DNA of 64,000 nt from an uncultured Alphaproteobacteria bacterium (lineage in GTDB: Bacteria > Pseudomonadota > Alphaproteobacteria > HIMB59 > GCA-002718135): assembly GCA_902580765.1 (NCBI GenBank), contig CACHLW010000002.1:56594-120593 (forward strand), read 5' to 3'. How positions within the stretch are numbered: position 1 is the first letter of the stretch; every line of letters starts with the position of its first letter. The notes beneath the pieces are model-generated. The model was given only the letters and a program-made list of their open reading frames with translations. It was not told where the DNA came from and did no database searches. This document shows, piece by piece, positions 17,852-26,237 of this stretch. A program made the position numbers and the translations under genes.

Positions 17852-18376
17852 ATGCAATTTAGCAATTATGATTTTATTGACTCTAAGTCATTTGCAGGAA
17901 AAATTATATTAACTTCTTTCCCAGGTCTTAACTCTAATGGTTTATTTGAAGAAACAATTTTAACAAACGAATTAGAAATGTTTAAAAATAATAATTGTAG
18001 TTCTATTATTTCTTTTGTTGAAGATAGCGAATTTGAAAAATTGTGTGATAAAACTTTGTTTGTCAAAAGTATTTATAAACATAAATTACATTGGTACCAT
18101 TTACCCATTTATGACATGGGAGCACCAGATAAAGATTTTAAATATAAATGGGAAACAACAAAAGTTTTATTAAAGAACGAATTGATAGATGGAAAAAATA
18201 TAGTTTTACATTGCCGTGGAGGTAAAGGAAGGGCTGGCACTATAGCTGCTATTTTACTTGTTGAATTCAATTATGAAAAACAAGAAGCTATTGATCTAGT
18301 GCGAGCAAGAAGAAAAGGGGCTATTGAATCTAAAATTCAGGAAGATTTTATTTTTTCTTATCGAGCAGTTAATTAA
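17852..18376 (+). CDS. Cys-based protein phosphatase (dual-specificity type)
   Basis: The 174-residue protein carries the CX5R loop HCRGGKGRAGT with Cys121 and Arg127, and Asp88 in PIYDMGAPD as a likely general acid. The fold is that of dual-specificity/CDKN3-like tyrosine phosphatases. It starts directly after the PhnZ-like stop (no gap), so the two are coexpressed. Substrate unknown: a phosphoprotein, or a small phosphorylated molecule as in PTP-like phytases. Its end overlaps the pit gene tail to tail by 4 bases. Confidence 0.75.
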   Translation: MQFSNYDFIDSKSFAGKIILTSFPGLNSNGLFEETILTNELEMFKNNNCSSIISFVEDSEFEKLCDKTLFVKSIYKHKLHWYHLPIYDMGAPDKDFKYKWETTKVLLKNELIDGKNIVLHCRGGKGRAGTIAAILLVEFNYEKQEAIDLVRARRKGAIESKIQEDFIFSYRAVN

Positions 18377-19425
18377 AAAGAGACCGTTAAATTAAAAATA
18401 TTTTCTAGAATAAATAAAACAATTAAAGAAATTAAAGCTGCAATTATAGGTAGCGTCATCCAACCCAAAGAAATTCTACCCGCAATTGACCATTGAACCT
18501 CTTTTCCTCCTTTTAAAAGACCAATTCCAATTACGCCGCCAACAACAGCTTGGGAACTTGATACTGGTACCAAAGGTATAGAGGGAAGATTTATAGATTG
18601 TAAAAAAGCACTTATACCCTGAGATGCAAATAAAAATAAAACAATAGAATGCGATATAACAACAATAAATGCTGCCACTGGTGTCATTTTTAAGAGATCA
18701 TTACCCACGGTAAACATAACTCTTTTCGAGTAAGTAAAAACACCAACAGCTATGGCTAAACCACCCAGCAGAAATAGTTGTTCTTTTGAGGAAAAGACAA
18801 ATAAATTTCCAATAGTAACATCAGTAAACGGTGACATAGGTACGAAGACACCCATTACATTGGCAATATTGTTTGCACCTAAACTATAAGCACCAAAAGC
18901 ACCCGCTAAAAGTAAAGCTGTTCTTGTATAGGCATCAAGTCTGAGAATATGTAACTTTCTATTGAGTATAACTCTTTTTGTAAAAGTAAATAAACCCATT
19001 GCAATAACTCCTGCAATGATAGGACAGAGTATCCATGTTCCTAAAATAGTAATTAAAACTTGAAGATTAGTTGAAGATCCCGTGTATAAATTCCAACCAA
19101 CAATTGCTCCAACAATCGCTTGCGTTGTAGAAACAGGCAAGCCAACTTTGGTCATTAAATAAACGGATATGCCTGCAGCCACACATGCTGCAAAGGCACC
19201 AGGTAATGCATTAATAGCACCTAACTTACCTAAAGTTTCTGTTGTTCCTGCTCCACTAATAATTGCACCTAGAATAACAAAGACACTACAAATAATTGCT
19301 GCACTTGTGAAACTAACCATTCGTGTTCCAACAGCAGTTCCAAAAACATTTGCTGCATCATTGGCGCCAAGTGACCAACCTAAAAAAAGACCACCAAATA
19401 AAAAAATTAGAATTGTAATTTCCAT
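18373..19425 (-). CDS. pit: Pit, low-affinity inorganic phosphate transporter
   Basis: The 350-residue membrane protein has the duplicated PiT signature: GANDAANVFGTAVG near the N-terminus and SLGANNIANVMGVF in the second half, with about ten helices. It imports metal-phosphate with protons (or sodium). The accessory gene lies 6 bases upstream on the same strand, a common Alphaproteobacteria pair. A Pho box before the accessory gene suggests phosphate control, unlike E. coli pitA. Confidence 0.92.
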   Translation of the reverse strand: MEITILIFLFGGLFLGWSLGANDAANVFGTAVGTRMVSFTSAAIICSVFVILGAIISGAGTTETLGKLGAINALPGAFAACVAAGISVYLMTKVGLPVSTTQAIVGAIVGWNLYTGSSTNLQVLITILGTWILCPIIAGVIAMGLFTFTKRVILNRKLHILRLDAYTRTALLLAGAFGAYSLGANNIANVMGVFVPMSPFTDVTIGNLFVFSSKEQLFLLGGLAIAVGVFTYSKRVMFTVGNDLLKMTPVAAFIVVISHSIVLFLFASQGISAFLQSINLPSIPLVPVSSSQAVVGGVIGIGLLKGGKEVQWSIAGRISLGWMTLPIIAALISLIVLFILENIFNLTVSF

Positions 19426-19431
19426 TGAAAA

Positions 19432-20094
19432 TTAAACGGAGCGTTTAATAGCGTAAATTTGAACCTCGTCAGCTATGTCTTCTGCTTGATCACAAATACG
19501 ATCAATCTTCTCTACAAAATATCGAAGATGCATTTTTTGATCTAGAGGTAATTCAGAATCAAAAATTCTTCTTGCAAGTGCACTAAATTTTATATCAGAT
19601 TCTTTTTCATAAAAAGTTACTTTATGAGCATTATCTCTAACAGATTTAATATCTCTAAAAAATGATCGGACAGTCAAACAAAGTGACTCAACACAATTTA
19701 CAACAGTCTCTGTTAACTCAATAAGATCTTCATGAAATTCTTTTGGAAAATTAGGTTTTTGAATAGAGAAGTGATAGCAATTTCCTTGGTACATTCCAAT
19801 TAATTCGTCGATGTGTTCTAGAAGTCGTAACACATCACTTCTTGCATCTGGGATTAGTGTTTCTTCATAAAGAGTATGCTCAACATCTTTCGTAATTTTG
19901 TCGGCCTTACTTTCCATTTCTTTAACTTTTTCAACCATTTCCTCAAATTTACCATTGGCGGAATGATTGAGATAAGTTGGAACTATCGATTTAAATACTA
20001 AGCCCACTTCAGAGACAATATCAACAAACTCATCAATTTCTCTTTCAAGCTTTTTGGTATCACCAAATAATGATGCACTTTTTAATCCAAACAT
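19432..20094 (-). CDS. Pit accessory protein (PhoU-like, DUF47/TIGR00153)
   Basis: The 220-residue, all-helical cytosolic protein resembles PhoU and belongs to the DUF47 group found next to pit genes. Charged helices with KVKEMESKADKITKDVEHTL and DEADEV-like patterns fit metal-binding PhoU repeats. It probably gates or regulates the Pit transporter. First gene of the pap-pit transcript. A three-unit Pho box lies at 20134-20162, about 40 bases upstream. Confidence 0.88.
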   Translation of the reverse strand: MFGLKSASLFGDTKKLEREIDEFVDIVSEVGLVFKSIVPTYLNHSANGKFEEMVEKVKEMESKADKITKDVEHTLYEETLIPDARSDVLRLLEHIDELIGMYQGNCYHFSIQKPNFPKEFHEDLIELTETVVNCVESLCLTVRSFFRDIKSVRDNAHKVTFYEKESDIKFSALARRIFDSELPLDQKMHLRYFVEKIDRICDQAEDIADEVQIYAIKRSV

Positions 20095-20133
20095 GGCGTG
20101 CTTATAGAACTTTTCAAAAAAAAAGAAAGAAAT

Positions 20134-20162
20134 GTTAAATTTTTGTTACAATTTGATTAATA
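20134..20162 (-). promoter_or_regulatory. Candidate Pho box upstream of the pit operon
   Basis: On the minus strand TATTAAT, TTGTAAC and ATTTAAC begin 11 bases apart (plus-strand starts 20156, 20145 and 20134). The central unit is identical to one at ugpB and one at phoB. Confidence 0.55.
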
Positions 20163-20217
20163 TCTTTATCTTTAAGTAAAGTGTAATATTCGCAATCTAT
20201 AGAATTTAGGAGAAGAT

Positions 20218-20445
20218 ATGACAGATTTATCAATTAATAGAATTAAGTGGTTTAGCACCGCGTTAATTTTATCAGGAATATTATTAACCAATTTAAATGC
20301 GTATCCAATTAACATAATTATTCACGGTACAGGTGCTGTTGGTTGGTCAATTGTTGGTTATATGACAAAAGATAGAGCTCTGCTCACAAACTTTGGTTTA
20401 CAACTCCCACTATTTATTTTTGGATATATTTATTTGCTGACATGA
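20218..20445 (+). CDS. Small two- to three-helix membrane protein, unknown function
   Basis: The 75-residue protein is mostly hydrophobic, with helices around residues 10-28, 32-48 and 58-74. It resembles short alphaproteobacterial membrane proteins without known function (possibly the DUF6552 group, from memory). An AGGAGA sits about 7 bases before ATG. The arsC start overlaps its stop by 4 bases (ATGA), so it is translated together with arsenate reductase; a membrane partner in arsenic or phosphate handling is only positional. Confidence 0.6.
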   Translation: MTDLSINRIKWFSTALILSGILLTNLNAYPINIIIHGTGAVGWSIVGYMTKDRALLTNFGLQLPLFIFGYIYLLT

Positions 20446-20861
20446 AAAATAAAAATATTCTTTTTATGTGTGTTGCTAATTCAGCAAGAAGTCAAATGGC
20501 TGAAGGAATTGCAAAAAAATTATATCCTAATTGTATCATTCAAAGTGCAGGATCAGTGCCCAAAGAAGTTAATCCCAATGCTATCGAGGTTATGGGTGAA
20601 ATCGATATTGATATATCAAAACATTATTCAAAAGATTTTGAAAGTTTAGACAAAAAATTTAGAGATGAATTAAATACCGTTTTTACGCTTTGTAAAGAAG
20701 AGGTATGTCCAGTTTTAAATTCCAAAGCTCAGATATTTTCAATACCATTTGATGATCCAGCATCAGATCATTTTAGTTCAAACCAATTAGATAAATTTAG
20801 AGAAGTAAGAGACTCAATTTTTATTAAATTGAAAGAACTAAAAAATTTATTTGAAAACTAA
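20442..20861 (+). CDS. arsC: ArsC, thioredoxin-coupled arsenate reductase (LMW phosphatase fold)
   Basis: The 139-residue protein has the P-loop CVANSAR (Cys10 to Arg16), the second redox pair Cys84 and Cys89 (TLCKEEVC) and the acid loop FDDPA with Asp105. That cysteine triad separates the thioredoxin-type arsenate reductase from plain low-molecular-weight tyrosine phosphatases. It reduces arsenate, which enters by phosphate transporters, to arsenite. Location between pit and ppk, with an AqpS-like channel 4 kb away, fits detoxification tied to phosphate uptake. Confidence 0.85.
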   Translation: MKNKNILFMCVANSARSQMAEGIAKKLYPNCIIQSAGSVPKEVNPNAIEVMGEIDIDISKHYSKDFESLDKKFRDELNTVFTLCKEEVCPVLNSKAQIFSIPFDDPASDHFSSNQLDKFREVRDSIFIKLKELKNLFEN

Positions 20862-20942
20862 TAAATTTAAATATTAGTTTAATTTATAAAAATTTAATAT
20901 TCTATTAATACGTCTGTAAAAAATAAAATTTAAATACTTTTT

Positions 20943-20993
20943 ACCACTCACAGTATTATTTCTTCCTGCTTATGTCCAATTATTGTGAGTGGT
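20943..20993. repeat. Strong inverted repeat in the arsC/ppk convergent gap
   Basis: Arms ACCACTCACAGTA and TATTGTGAGTGGT pair over 13 positions (ten perfect outer pairs, one G-U, two more) around a 25-base loop. It lies in the 138-base gap between convergent arsC and ppk. No U-run follows either side, so it is not a classic terminator; it may still end transcripts or protect 3' ends. Confidence 0.7.
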
Positions 20994-20999
20994 TAAATT

Positions 21000-23105
21000 C
21001 TATTTTCCAATTTTTAAATTAGACTTAGCTCTAGATTTGAGTTTTGCTGAACCCCTCCCAGACAAGCTTGGATTTTTGATAAAAAAATTGTGAGAGGAAA
21101 ATTTTTTCTCTTTGCTTGATATTTCTTTTTTCTGATAATTGCCATTACTTAACATTTGCCAAGAATTTGTATTATCTGTCATACTGGCAATTAAGATCTG
21201 ATTTAATATTTGTTCATGTACAGTTTCATTTTCAATAGGAATAAATGTTTCAACCCGCCTATCTAGATTTCTTTGCATTAAATCGGCAGAAGAAATAAAC
21301 AAGATATTTTTTCTATGAGGGAATTTATGACCGTTATAAAAACAATATATTCTCGTATGTTCTAAAAAACGACCAATTATACTTTTAACAACTATATTTT
21401 CCGATAGATTTTCTTTACCAGGTATTAGAGAGCAAATTCCTCTTATTAACAATTCAATTTTTACATTTTTTTGAGATGCTTTATAAAATTCATCAATAAT
21501 TTGTTTATCAACAAGAGAATTACACTTACAAACTATTCCAGATGGTTTATTTTTTCCAGCATTTGTAATTTCATTTCTAATTAGTTCATTTAATTTGTTT
21601 CTTGCAGTTATTGGAGAATATACTATTTTTTTTATTGTGATTGGTTCTGAATAACTAGTTAAATAATTAAACATTTTTGCAGCATCATTTGTTAATGTTT
21701 TGTCACAGGTGAAGTAAGATAAATCCATATAAACTCTTGCATTTCTCGGGTGATAATTACCTGTTCCATAATGTGCGTAATTTACAACAGAATTCATTTG
21801 CTTCCTTGTTACAAGTGTAATTTTTGCATGAGTTTTCATATCAATATTGCCAAAAATAACTTGCGCTCCAGCTAATTCTAATTCTTTTGCCCATTTTAAG
21901 TTACGCTCTTCATCAAAACGTGCTTGCAACTCTATAATTACAGTTACTAATTTTCCTTTTTGTGCTGCTCTAACTAAACTTGCTTCTATTGGTGAGTCAT
22001 CAGTAGTTCGATATAAAGTATGTTTTATTGATAAGACTTTTGGATCATCTGCAGCTTGATCAATAAACTGAGTCACTACTTCAAAAGATTCAAAAGGGTG
22101 ATGAATAACAATATCTTTATTTGCTATAGCTTTAAAATAATCATTTTTAAAATCTTTAATTCTTTCAGGAAACCGTACCTTAAATTTTGGAAATAATAAT
22201 TTTTTAAAATCTTTCAAAAAAATTGACTCTATACTCGAAAGATTAACGGGTATTGGCAGTTTATATGTATTTACATCCTTATAGTTAAGTTTTTTATTTA
22301 TGAATTTAATTAAGTGACTAGATATACTTTCATCAAAATCAATTCTTATTACCTCTTGTCTTCTTCTCTCAAAAATAGCTTTTTGAAATACTAAAAATAA
22401 ATCTTCTCCTTCATCTCCTAATTCTAATTCACTATTCCTAATTGGTCTAAAAACACCTTTATCCAAAACCCTATCACACTGGAAAATTTCTTTTAAAGAA
22501 ATAAGTAGGGCTGTCTCCATAGATACAAAACGTATTTTTTTACCAGGTAATTTAATAAATTTTTCTAATCCCTCTGGCACTCTCAGTATTCCATAAAAAG
22601 TTTTTTTATTATTTATTAAACGACATACTAAGGTTGTTTCTTTATTTGGTATAAAAGGAAATGGGTGAGATGGATCAATAATAATTGGCGTTAAAACCCC
22701 CCAATTATTTTCTTCTAAATAATTTTTAATAAATGTTTTATCTTTTGTTTTCAGTGTTTTTTCTACATCTATATGGATTTTGTTTTCTGAAAGCTCTCTT
22801 AGTAAATCTATCCATATTGATTTTATATTTGAAATCATTTTCGATGTTTCTTTATCTATCAGCTTGAGTTGTTGTTGTGGTGTTAATCCATCAAAACTTT
22901 TATTTCGTGAAAATTTTTGAACATTCAATCCTGCTACTCTAACCATAAAAAATTCATCTAAATTAGAGAATGCTATTGATAAAAATCTAACCCTTTCTAA
23001 AAGTGGAATTTTACTATCAGATGTCTGACTTAAGACTCTTTCATTGAATTTTAGCCAAGACAATTCCCTGTTTGCATAGTTATAAGCAGTATTTTTTTTT
23101 AACAT
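21000..23105 (-). CDS. ppk: Ppk1, polyphosphate kinase
   Basis: The 701-residue protein has the four-domain Ppk1 layout. It starts with YANRELSWLKFNERVL, and carries the histidines of the active site in VVNYAHYGTGNYHP and FLEHTRIYCFYNG, the first being the autophosphorylation region. It polymerises phosphate from ATP into polyphosphate, a phosphate store. A basic, low-complexity tail of about 50 residues follows. sixA lies 60 bases upstream on the same strand and ppx is next, the usual alphaproteobacterial grouping. Confidence 0.95.
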   Translation of the reverse strand: MLKKNTAYNYANRELSWLKFNERVLSQTSDSKIPLLERVRFLSIAFSNLDEFFMVRVAGLNVQKFSRNKSFDGLTPQQQLKLIDKETSKMISNIKSIWIDLLRELSENKIHIDVEKTLKTKDKTFIKNYLEENNWGVLTPIIIDPSHPFPFIPNKETTLVCRLINNKKTFYGILRVPEGLEKFIKLPGKKIRFVSMETALLISLKEIFQCDRVLDKGVFRPIRNSELELGDEGEDLFLVFQKAIFERRRQEVIRIDFDESISSHLIKFINKKLNYKDVNTYKLPIPVNLSSIESIFLKDFKKLLFPKFKVRFPERIKDFKNDYFKAIANKDIVIHHPFESFEVVTQFIDQAADDPKVLSIKHTLYRTTDDSPIEASLVRAAQKGKLVTVIIELQARFDEERNLKWAKELELAGAQVIFGNIDMKTHAKITLVTRKQMNSVVNYAHYGTGNYHPRNARVYMDLSYFTCDKTLTNDAAKMFNYLTSYSEPITIKKIVYSPITARNKLNELIRNEITNAGKNKPSGIVCKCNSLVDKQIIDEFYKASQKNVKIELLIRGICSLIPGKENLSENIVVKSIIGRFLEHTRIYCFYNGHKFPHRKNILFISSADLMQRNLDRRVETFIPIENETVHEQILNQILIASMTDNTNSWQMLSNGNYQKKEISSKEKKFSSHNFFIKNPSLSGRGSAKLKSRAKSNLKIGK

Positions 23106-23165
23106 AATTTTTTTTTATATTTTTTAGGTATAAAAAAAACATGTTCATAAAAAATTCATATTTCT

Positions 23166-23624
23166 TTAATAATTTTTATTTTTTGGTTTTAAAATTTTAT
23201 CAATAGTCCAGTTATTTTTAAAGGATATTATAGCAAAAGCACAGGTTGGAAAATGTTCAATATTTGAATTACATAAAATATTAATTGAATCTATCAAACT
23301 AGGGTTGTGTCCAATGATAAGAGTATTTTTCTTTAATTTTTTAATTTTGCTTACAAGTATATTTGGTGGGCATTCATAAATATCGTTATCAATTGTAAAT
23401 TTTACTGAGCGATCAAATGAATTAGAAATTATATCATATGTGCTAGTTGTTCTTTTAGAAGGAGAACATATTATCTGACCAATTTGAAATTTTCTTTTAT
23501 CTAATATTTTAGAAAATTGTTTTGCGTTTCTCACACCTCTTTTATTCAGTGGCCTATCAATGTCATCAAGTTCTAAATTATCCCAACTAGATTTGGCGTG
23601 ACGTAATAAATAGACTTGTAGCAT
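23166..23624 (-). CDS. sixA: SixA-type histidine phosphatase
   Basis: The 152-residue protein starts with YLLRHAKSSW; the RHA motif at residues 8-10 includes the catalytic His9. IIGHNPSL near residue 105 supplies the second histidine. Short length and SSWD ending of the motif match SixA. SixA removes phosphate from histidine phosphotransfer proteins in E. coli; many alphaproteobacterial copies are uncharacterised. Divergent from ppx across 32 bases. Confidence 0.82.
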   Translation of the reverse strand: MLQVYLLRHAKSSWDNLELDDIDRPLNKRGVRNAKQFSKILDKRKFQIGQIICSPSKRTTSTYDIISNSFDRSVKFTIDNDIYECPPNILVSKIKKLKKNTLIIGHNPSLIDSINILCNSNIEHFPTCAFAIISFKNNWTIDKILKPKNKNY

Positions 23625-23656
23625 TCGAGTTTAATACTTTAGATGTATACATTTCC

Positions 23657-24562
23657 ATGGCTAAAAAGAAAAATAAAAATCCCATAACAGTGATTGATCT
23701 AGGCTCTAACACATTTAGACTAGTTATATATGCGCAAGCTATTCATCCTTTTCCAATACTTTATCAAAAAAGAGAATTCTTAAAATTAGGTGAAAGTATT
23801 AAAATAGGTAAACTCCCATCGATAAAAATAAAAGAAGCTATAAAATGCTTAGAAGAATATATTAAGATTGCAAAAGATTATGAGTCCTTAGATATTCATA
23901 TAATTGCAACGGCCGCAATTCGTGAAACAATAAATGGAAAAGAAATTATTGAACCCTTCAAGAAAAAAAAGTCAGTTAGAGTAGAAGTGCTCTCACCAAA
24001 AAATGAAGCTAAATGCGGATCTCTAGGTGTAATTAGTTCAATAAAAAATCCAATCGGTTTAGTTGCTGACTTGGGAGGTGGAAGTTTAGAACTTAGTACT
24101 ATAAAAAATGAAAACATACTTGAAACTAAAAGTTTAAAAATTGGCATCTTAAGAAGTGAATCTGAGATGTACAAAACTACTAAAATTAAATTTGGTAATT
24201 TTTTATTTTCTAAATTTAAAAACCAATCTCTTAAATTTTCTAAAAACATAGGAAATATTTATGTTATTGGAGGCATGTGGCGCAACCTTGCAAAACTTCA
24301 TTTGCACCTAAATGGAATCAAGAAAAATAAATTACATGGGTACATGATACCATTTTCAGAGTTAGAAATATTTTATCACAAATTATACTCTATGGAAAAA
24401 AAACAAATTCAAAAATTGAATGTTGTCCAACCCAATCGATTAGATAAATTAAAATTATCTACATATATTTTATTTAGCCTTGCTTCATTTTATAACATTA
24501 AAAATATTATTTTTGTAAGATATGGAATCCGTGAAGGCTACTTGTACGATATGTTGAACTAA
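23657..24562 (+). CDS. ppx: Ppx/GppA-family exopolyphosphatase
   Basis: The 301-residue protein has the ASKHA phosphate loops VIDLGSNTFRLV (12-23) and VADLGGGSLEL (about 136-146), with AATAAIRE between. It covers only the N-terminal catalytic core; the C-terminal HD-like domain of long Ppx is missing, as in many short relatives. It degrades polyphosphate or pppGpp. Placed beside sixA and ppk, so polyphosphate is the likely substrate. Its end overlaps the aquaporin gene by 4 bases tail to tail. Confidence 0.88.
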   Translation: MAKKKNKNPITVIDLGSNTFRLVIYAQAIHPFPILYQKREFLKLGESIKIGKLPSIKIKEAIKCLEEYIKIAKDYESLDIHIIATAAIRETINGKEIIEPFKKKKSVRVEVLSPKNEAKCGSLGVISSIKNPIGLVADLGGGSLELSTIKNENILETKSLKIGILRSESEMYKTTKIKFGNFLFSKFKNQSLKFSKNIGNIYVIGGMWRNLAKLHLHLNGIKKNKLHGYMIPFSELEIFYHKLYSMEKKQIQKLNVVQPNRLDKLKLSTYILFSLASFYNIKNIIFVRYGIREGYLYDMLN

Positions 24563-25215
24563 TTTTTAAAAAACAATCTAACAATAAATGTAGCAATAAG
24601 AGCACCAATAATCTGAGCTAAAATAAAACCTAGAACACTTGATGGACTTATTCCACTAAAGCTGTCTGTAAACATTCTCCCTATAGTTACTGCTGGATTT
24701 GCAAAACTTGTTGATGAAGTAAACCAATATCCTGCGGTAATAAATAGAGCTACACCAATAGCTATTCTTTCCTTGTTTACCTCTTTTAATATAAAAATAG
24801 TTAATAATAATCCAACAGTTGCAATTATTTCTGAAAAGAATTTAAATACACCAACTCTTTCATTGAGTGACCATTCAATTATAGGATATTCAAAATACCA
24901 ATTTGCAGTTAAACAACCAAATATACCAGCAATAATCTGAGTAAAAATAAAAATTATTCCGTAATTAATAGGAATATTTTTTTGGATAATATCACTTAAT
25001 ACAACAGCAGGATTAAAGTACGCTCCTGAGATATTAATAAACATAGAAATAATTACATATAAAATGGCACCTGTTGCAATAGTGTTTCCTAGTAATATTA
25101 TACCAAGGTCATTTGACATTAACTCTCCCATAATTCCACTACCTACAACTGTTAGTACAAGAAAATATGTCCCAATAAATTCTGCTAGTATTTTTTGTCT
25201 TAAAGAAAATGTCAC
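24559..25215 (-). CDS. AqpS-like aquaglyceroporin (MIP family)
   Basis: The 218-residue protein has six helices and both NPA boxes: GAYFNPAV after helix 2 and SFANPAVT after helix 5. The surrounding pattern (VVGSGIMGE, TAGYWFTSSTSFANPA) is that of the alphaproteobacterial group that sits in ars operons and lets arsenite out (AqpS). The gene is 20 bases downstream of agt and likely cotranscribed with plcP-agt. With arsC 4 kb away, arsenite exit is plausible; glycerol or water are alternatives. Confidence 0.82.
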   Translation of the reverse strand: MTFSLRQKILAEFIGTYFLVLTVVGSGIMGELMSNDLGIILLGNTIATGAILYVIISMFINISGAYFNPAVVLSDIIQKNIPINYGIIFIFTQIIAGIFGCLTANWYFEYPIIEWSLNERVGVFKFFSEIIATVGLLLTIFILKEVNKERIAIGVALFITAGYWFTSSTSFANPAVTIGRMFTDSFSGISPSSVLGFILAQIIGALIATFIVRLFFKN

Positions 25216-25235
25216 TATAAAATTACCTTAAATAA

Positions 25236-26237
25236 CTAAACTTTTACCATGAATTCTAAAAATTCATTCACACATTTCTCCCAAGTTAATTTAAGAGTAA
25301 AATTTCTACAATCAACTCTTTTTACTTTAAGTGCCTTCTTAACTGATTGTAACAAGTCATTATCTAAAGTGTTAATCTTTTCATCTGTTAATACATCTAT
25401 GGGCCCGGTTACTGGATATGCAGCAATTGGTGTTCCACTAGCCAATGCTTCAAGTATTACATTTCCTAAAGTGTCTGTTTTAGAAGGAAAGACAAATACA
25501 TCTGCGTTTGCATAATATTTCGCTAGTTCATCTCCAGTTTTTACACCGACAAAATTTATTTCAGGATATTTATTAATATATTTTTGTAATTCGGGACCAT
25601 CACCCACAACAGTTTTATTATAATTTCCTTTAAGTTTTAAAAATTCTTCAATATTTTTTTCAATTGCTACTCTACCAACATAAGTCAGTTGCCTATCTTT
25701 ACTGTTTGTGTCTCTTTTATTTGGATTAAATAATTCTGTATCAACACCTCTATTCCAAACTACTAAATTTTTAAAATTATACTTTTTTAACTCATTTAGC
25801 ATTGAAACTGATGGAACAAGAACTCTTTCTGAATCACTATGTAGTCTTCTTAATATGGAGTATGTAAATCTCTTTGGGATAAAAGCTCTTTGCTTAATGT
25901 AGTCAGGAAAACGGGTGTGAAAGGAAGAAGTGTATTGTAGTTTATTTTTAAGACAGTACTTACGACCAGCAAAACCTACCGGACCTTCAGTCATTATATG
26001 AACAACATCTGGATTAAATTCTTTAAAAAATTTTTCAGTAACTTTTTTAGTATTGTAAGAAATTTTTATTTCTTTGTACCAAGGATAACTAAAATTATTA
26101 AACATCTCAGGATGTAATATTTTAATTTCAAAACCTTTTTTTTTTAGAATAGGTATAATGCTTTGAAATGTCGTAACAACGCCATTTACCTGAGGAACCC
26201 ACGCATCACTAATTAACGCGATTTTTTTAGGCTGCAT
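25236..26237 (-). CDS. Agt-like lipid glycosyltransferase (GT4)
   Basis: The 333-residue GT4 glycosyltransferase has the N-terminal DAWVPQVNGVVTT block, the nucleotide-sugar contact VGDGPE and the C-terminal EALASGTP motif with the catalytic-site glutamate. It overlaps plcP by 11 bases. In marine bacteria the plcP-agt pair replaces phospholipids with glycolipids when phosphate is short; Agt adds sugar to the diacylglycerol left by PlcP. Sugar donor cannot be read. Confidence 0.82.
   Translation of the reverse strand: MQPKKIALISDAWVPQVNGVVTTFQSIIPILKKKGFEIKILHPEMFNNFSYPWYKEIKISYNTKKVTEKFFKEFNPDVVHIMTEGPVGFAGRKYCLKNKLQYTSSFHTRFPDYIKQRAFIPKRFTYSILRRLHSDSERVLVPSVSMLNELKKYNFKNLVVWNRGVDTELFNPNKRDTNSKDRQLTYVGRVAIEKNIEEFLKLKGNYNKTVVGDGPELQKYINKYPEINFVGVKTGDELAKYYANADVFVFPSKTDTLGNVILEALASGTPIAAYPVTGPIDVLTDEKINTLDNDLLQSVKKALKVKRVDCRNFTLKLTWEKCVNEFLEFMVKV

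Noticed and set aside
20943..20993. Rho-independent terminator for arsC or ppk
   Set aside because: The stem is strong but no T-run follows on either strand, so I list it only as an inverted repeat.
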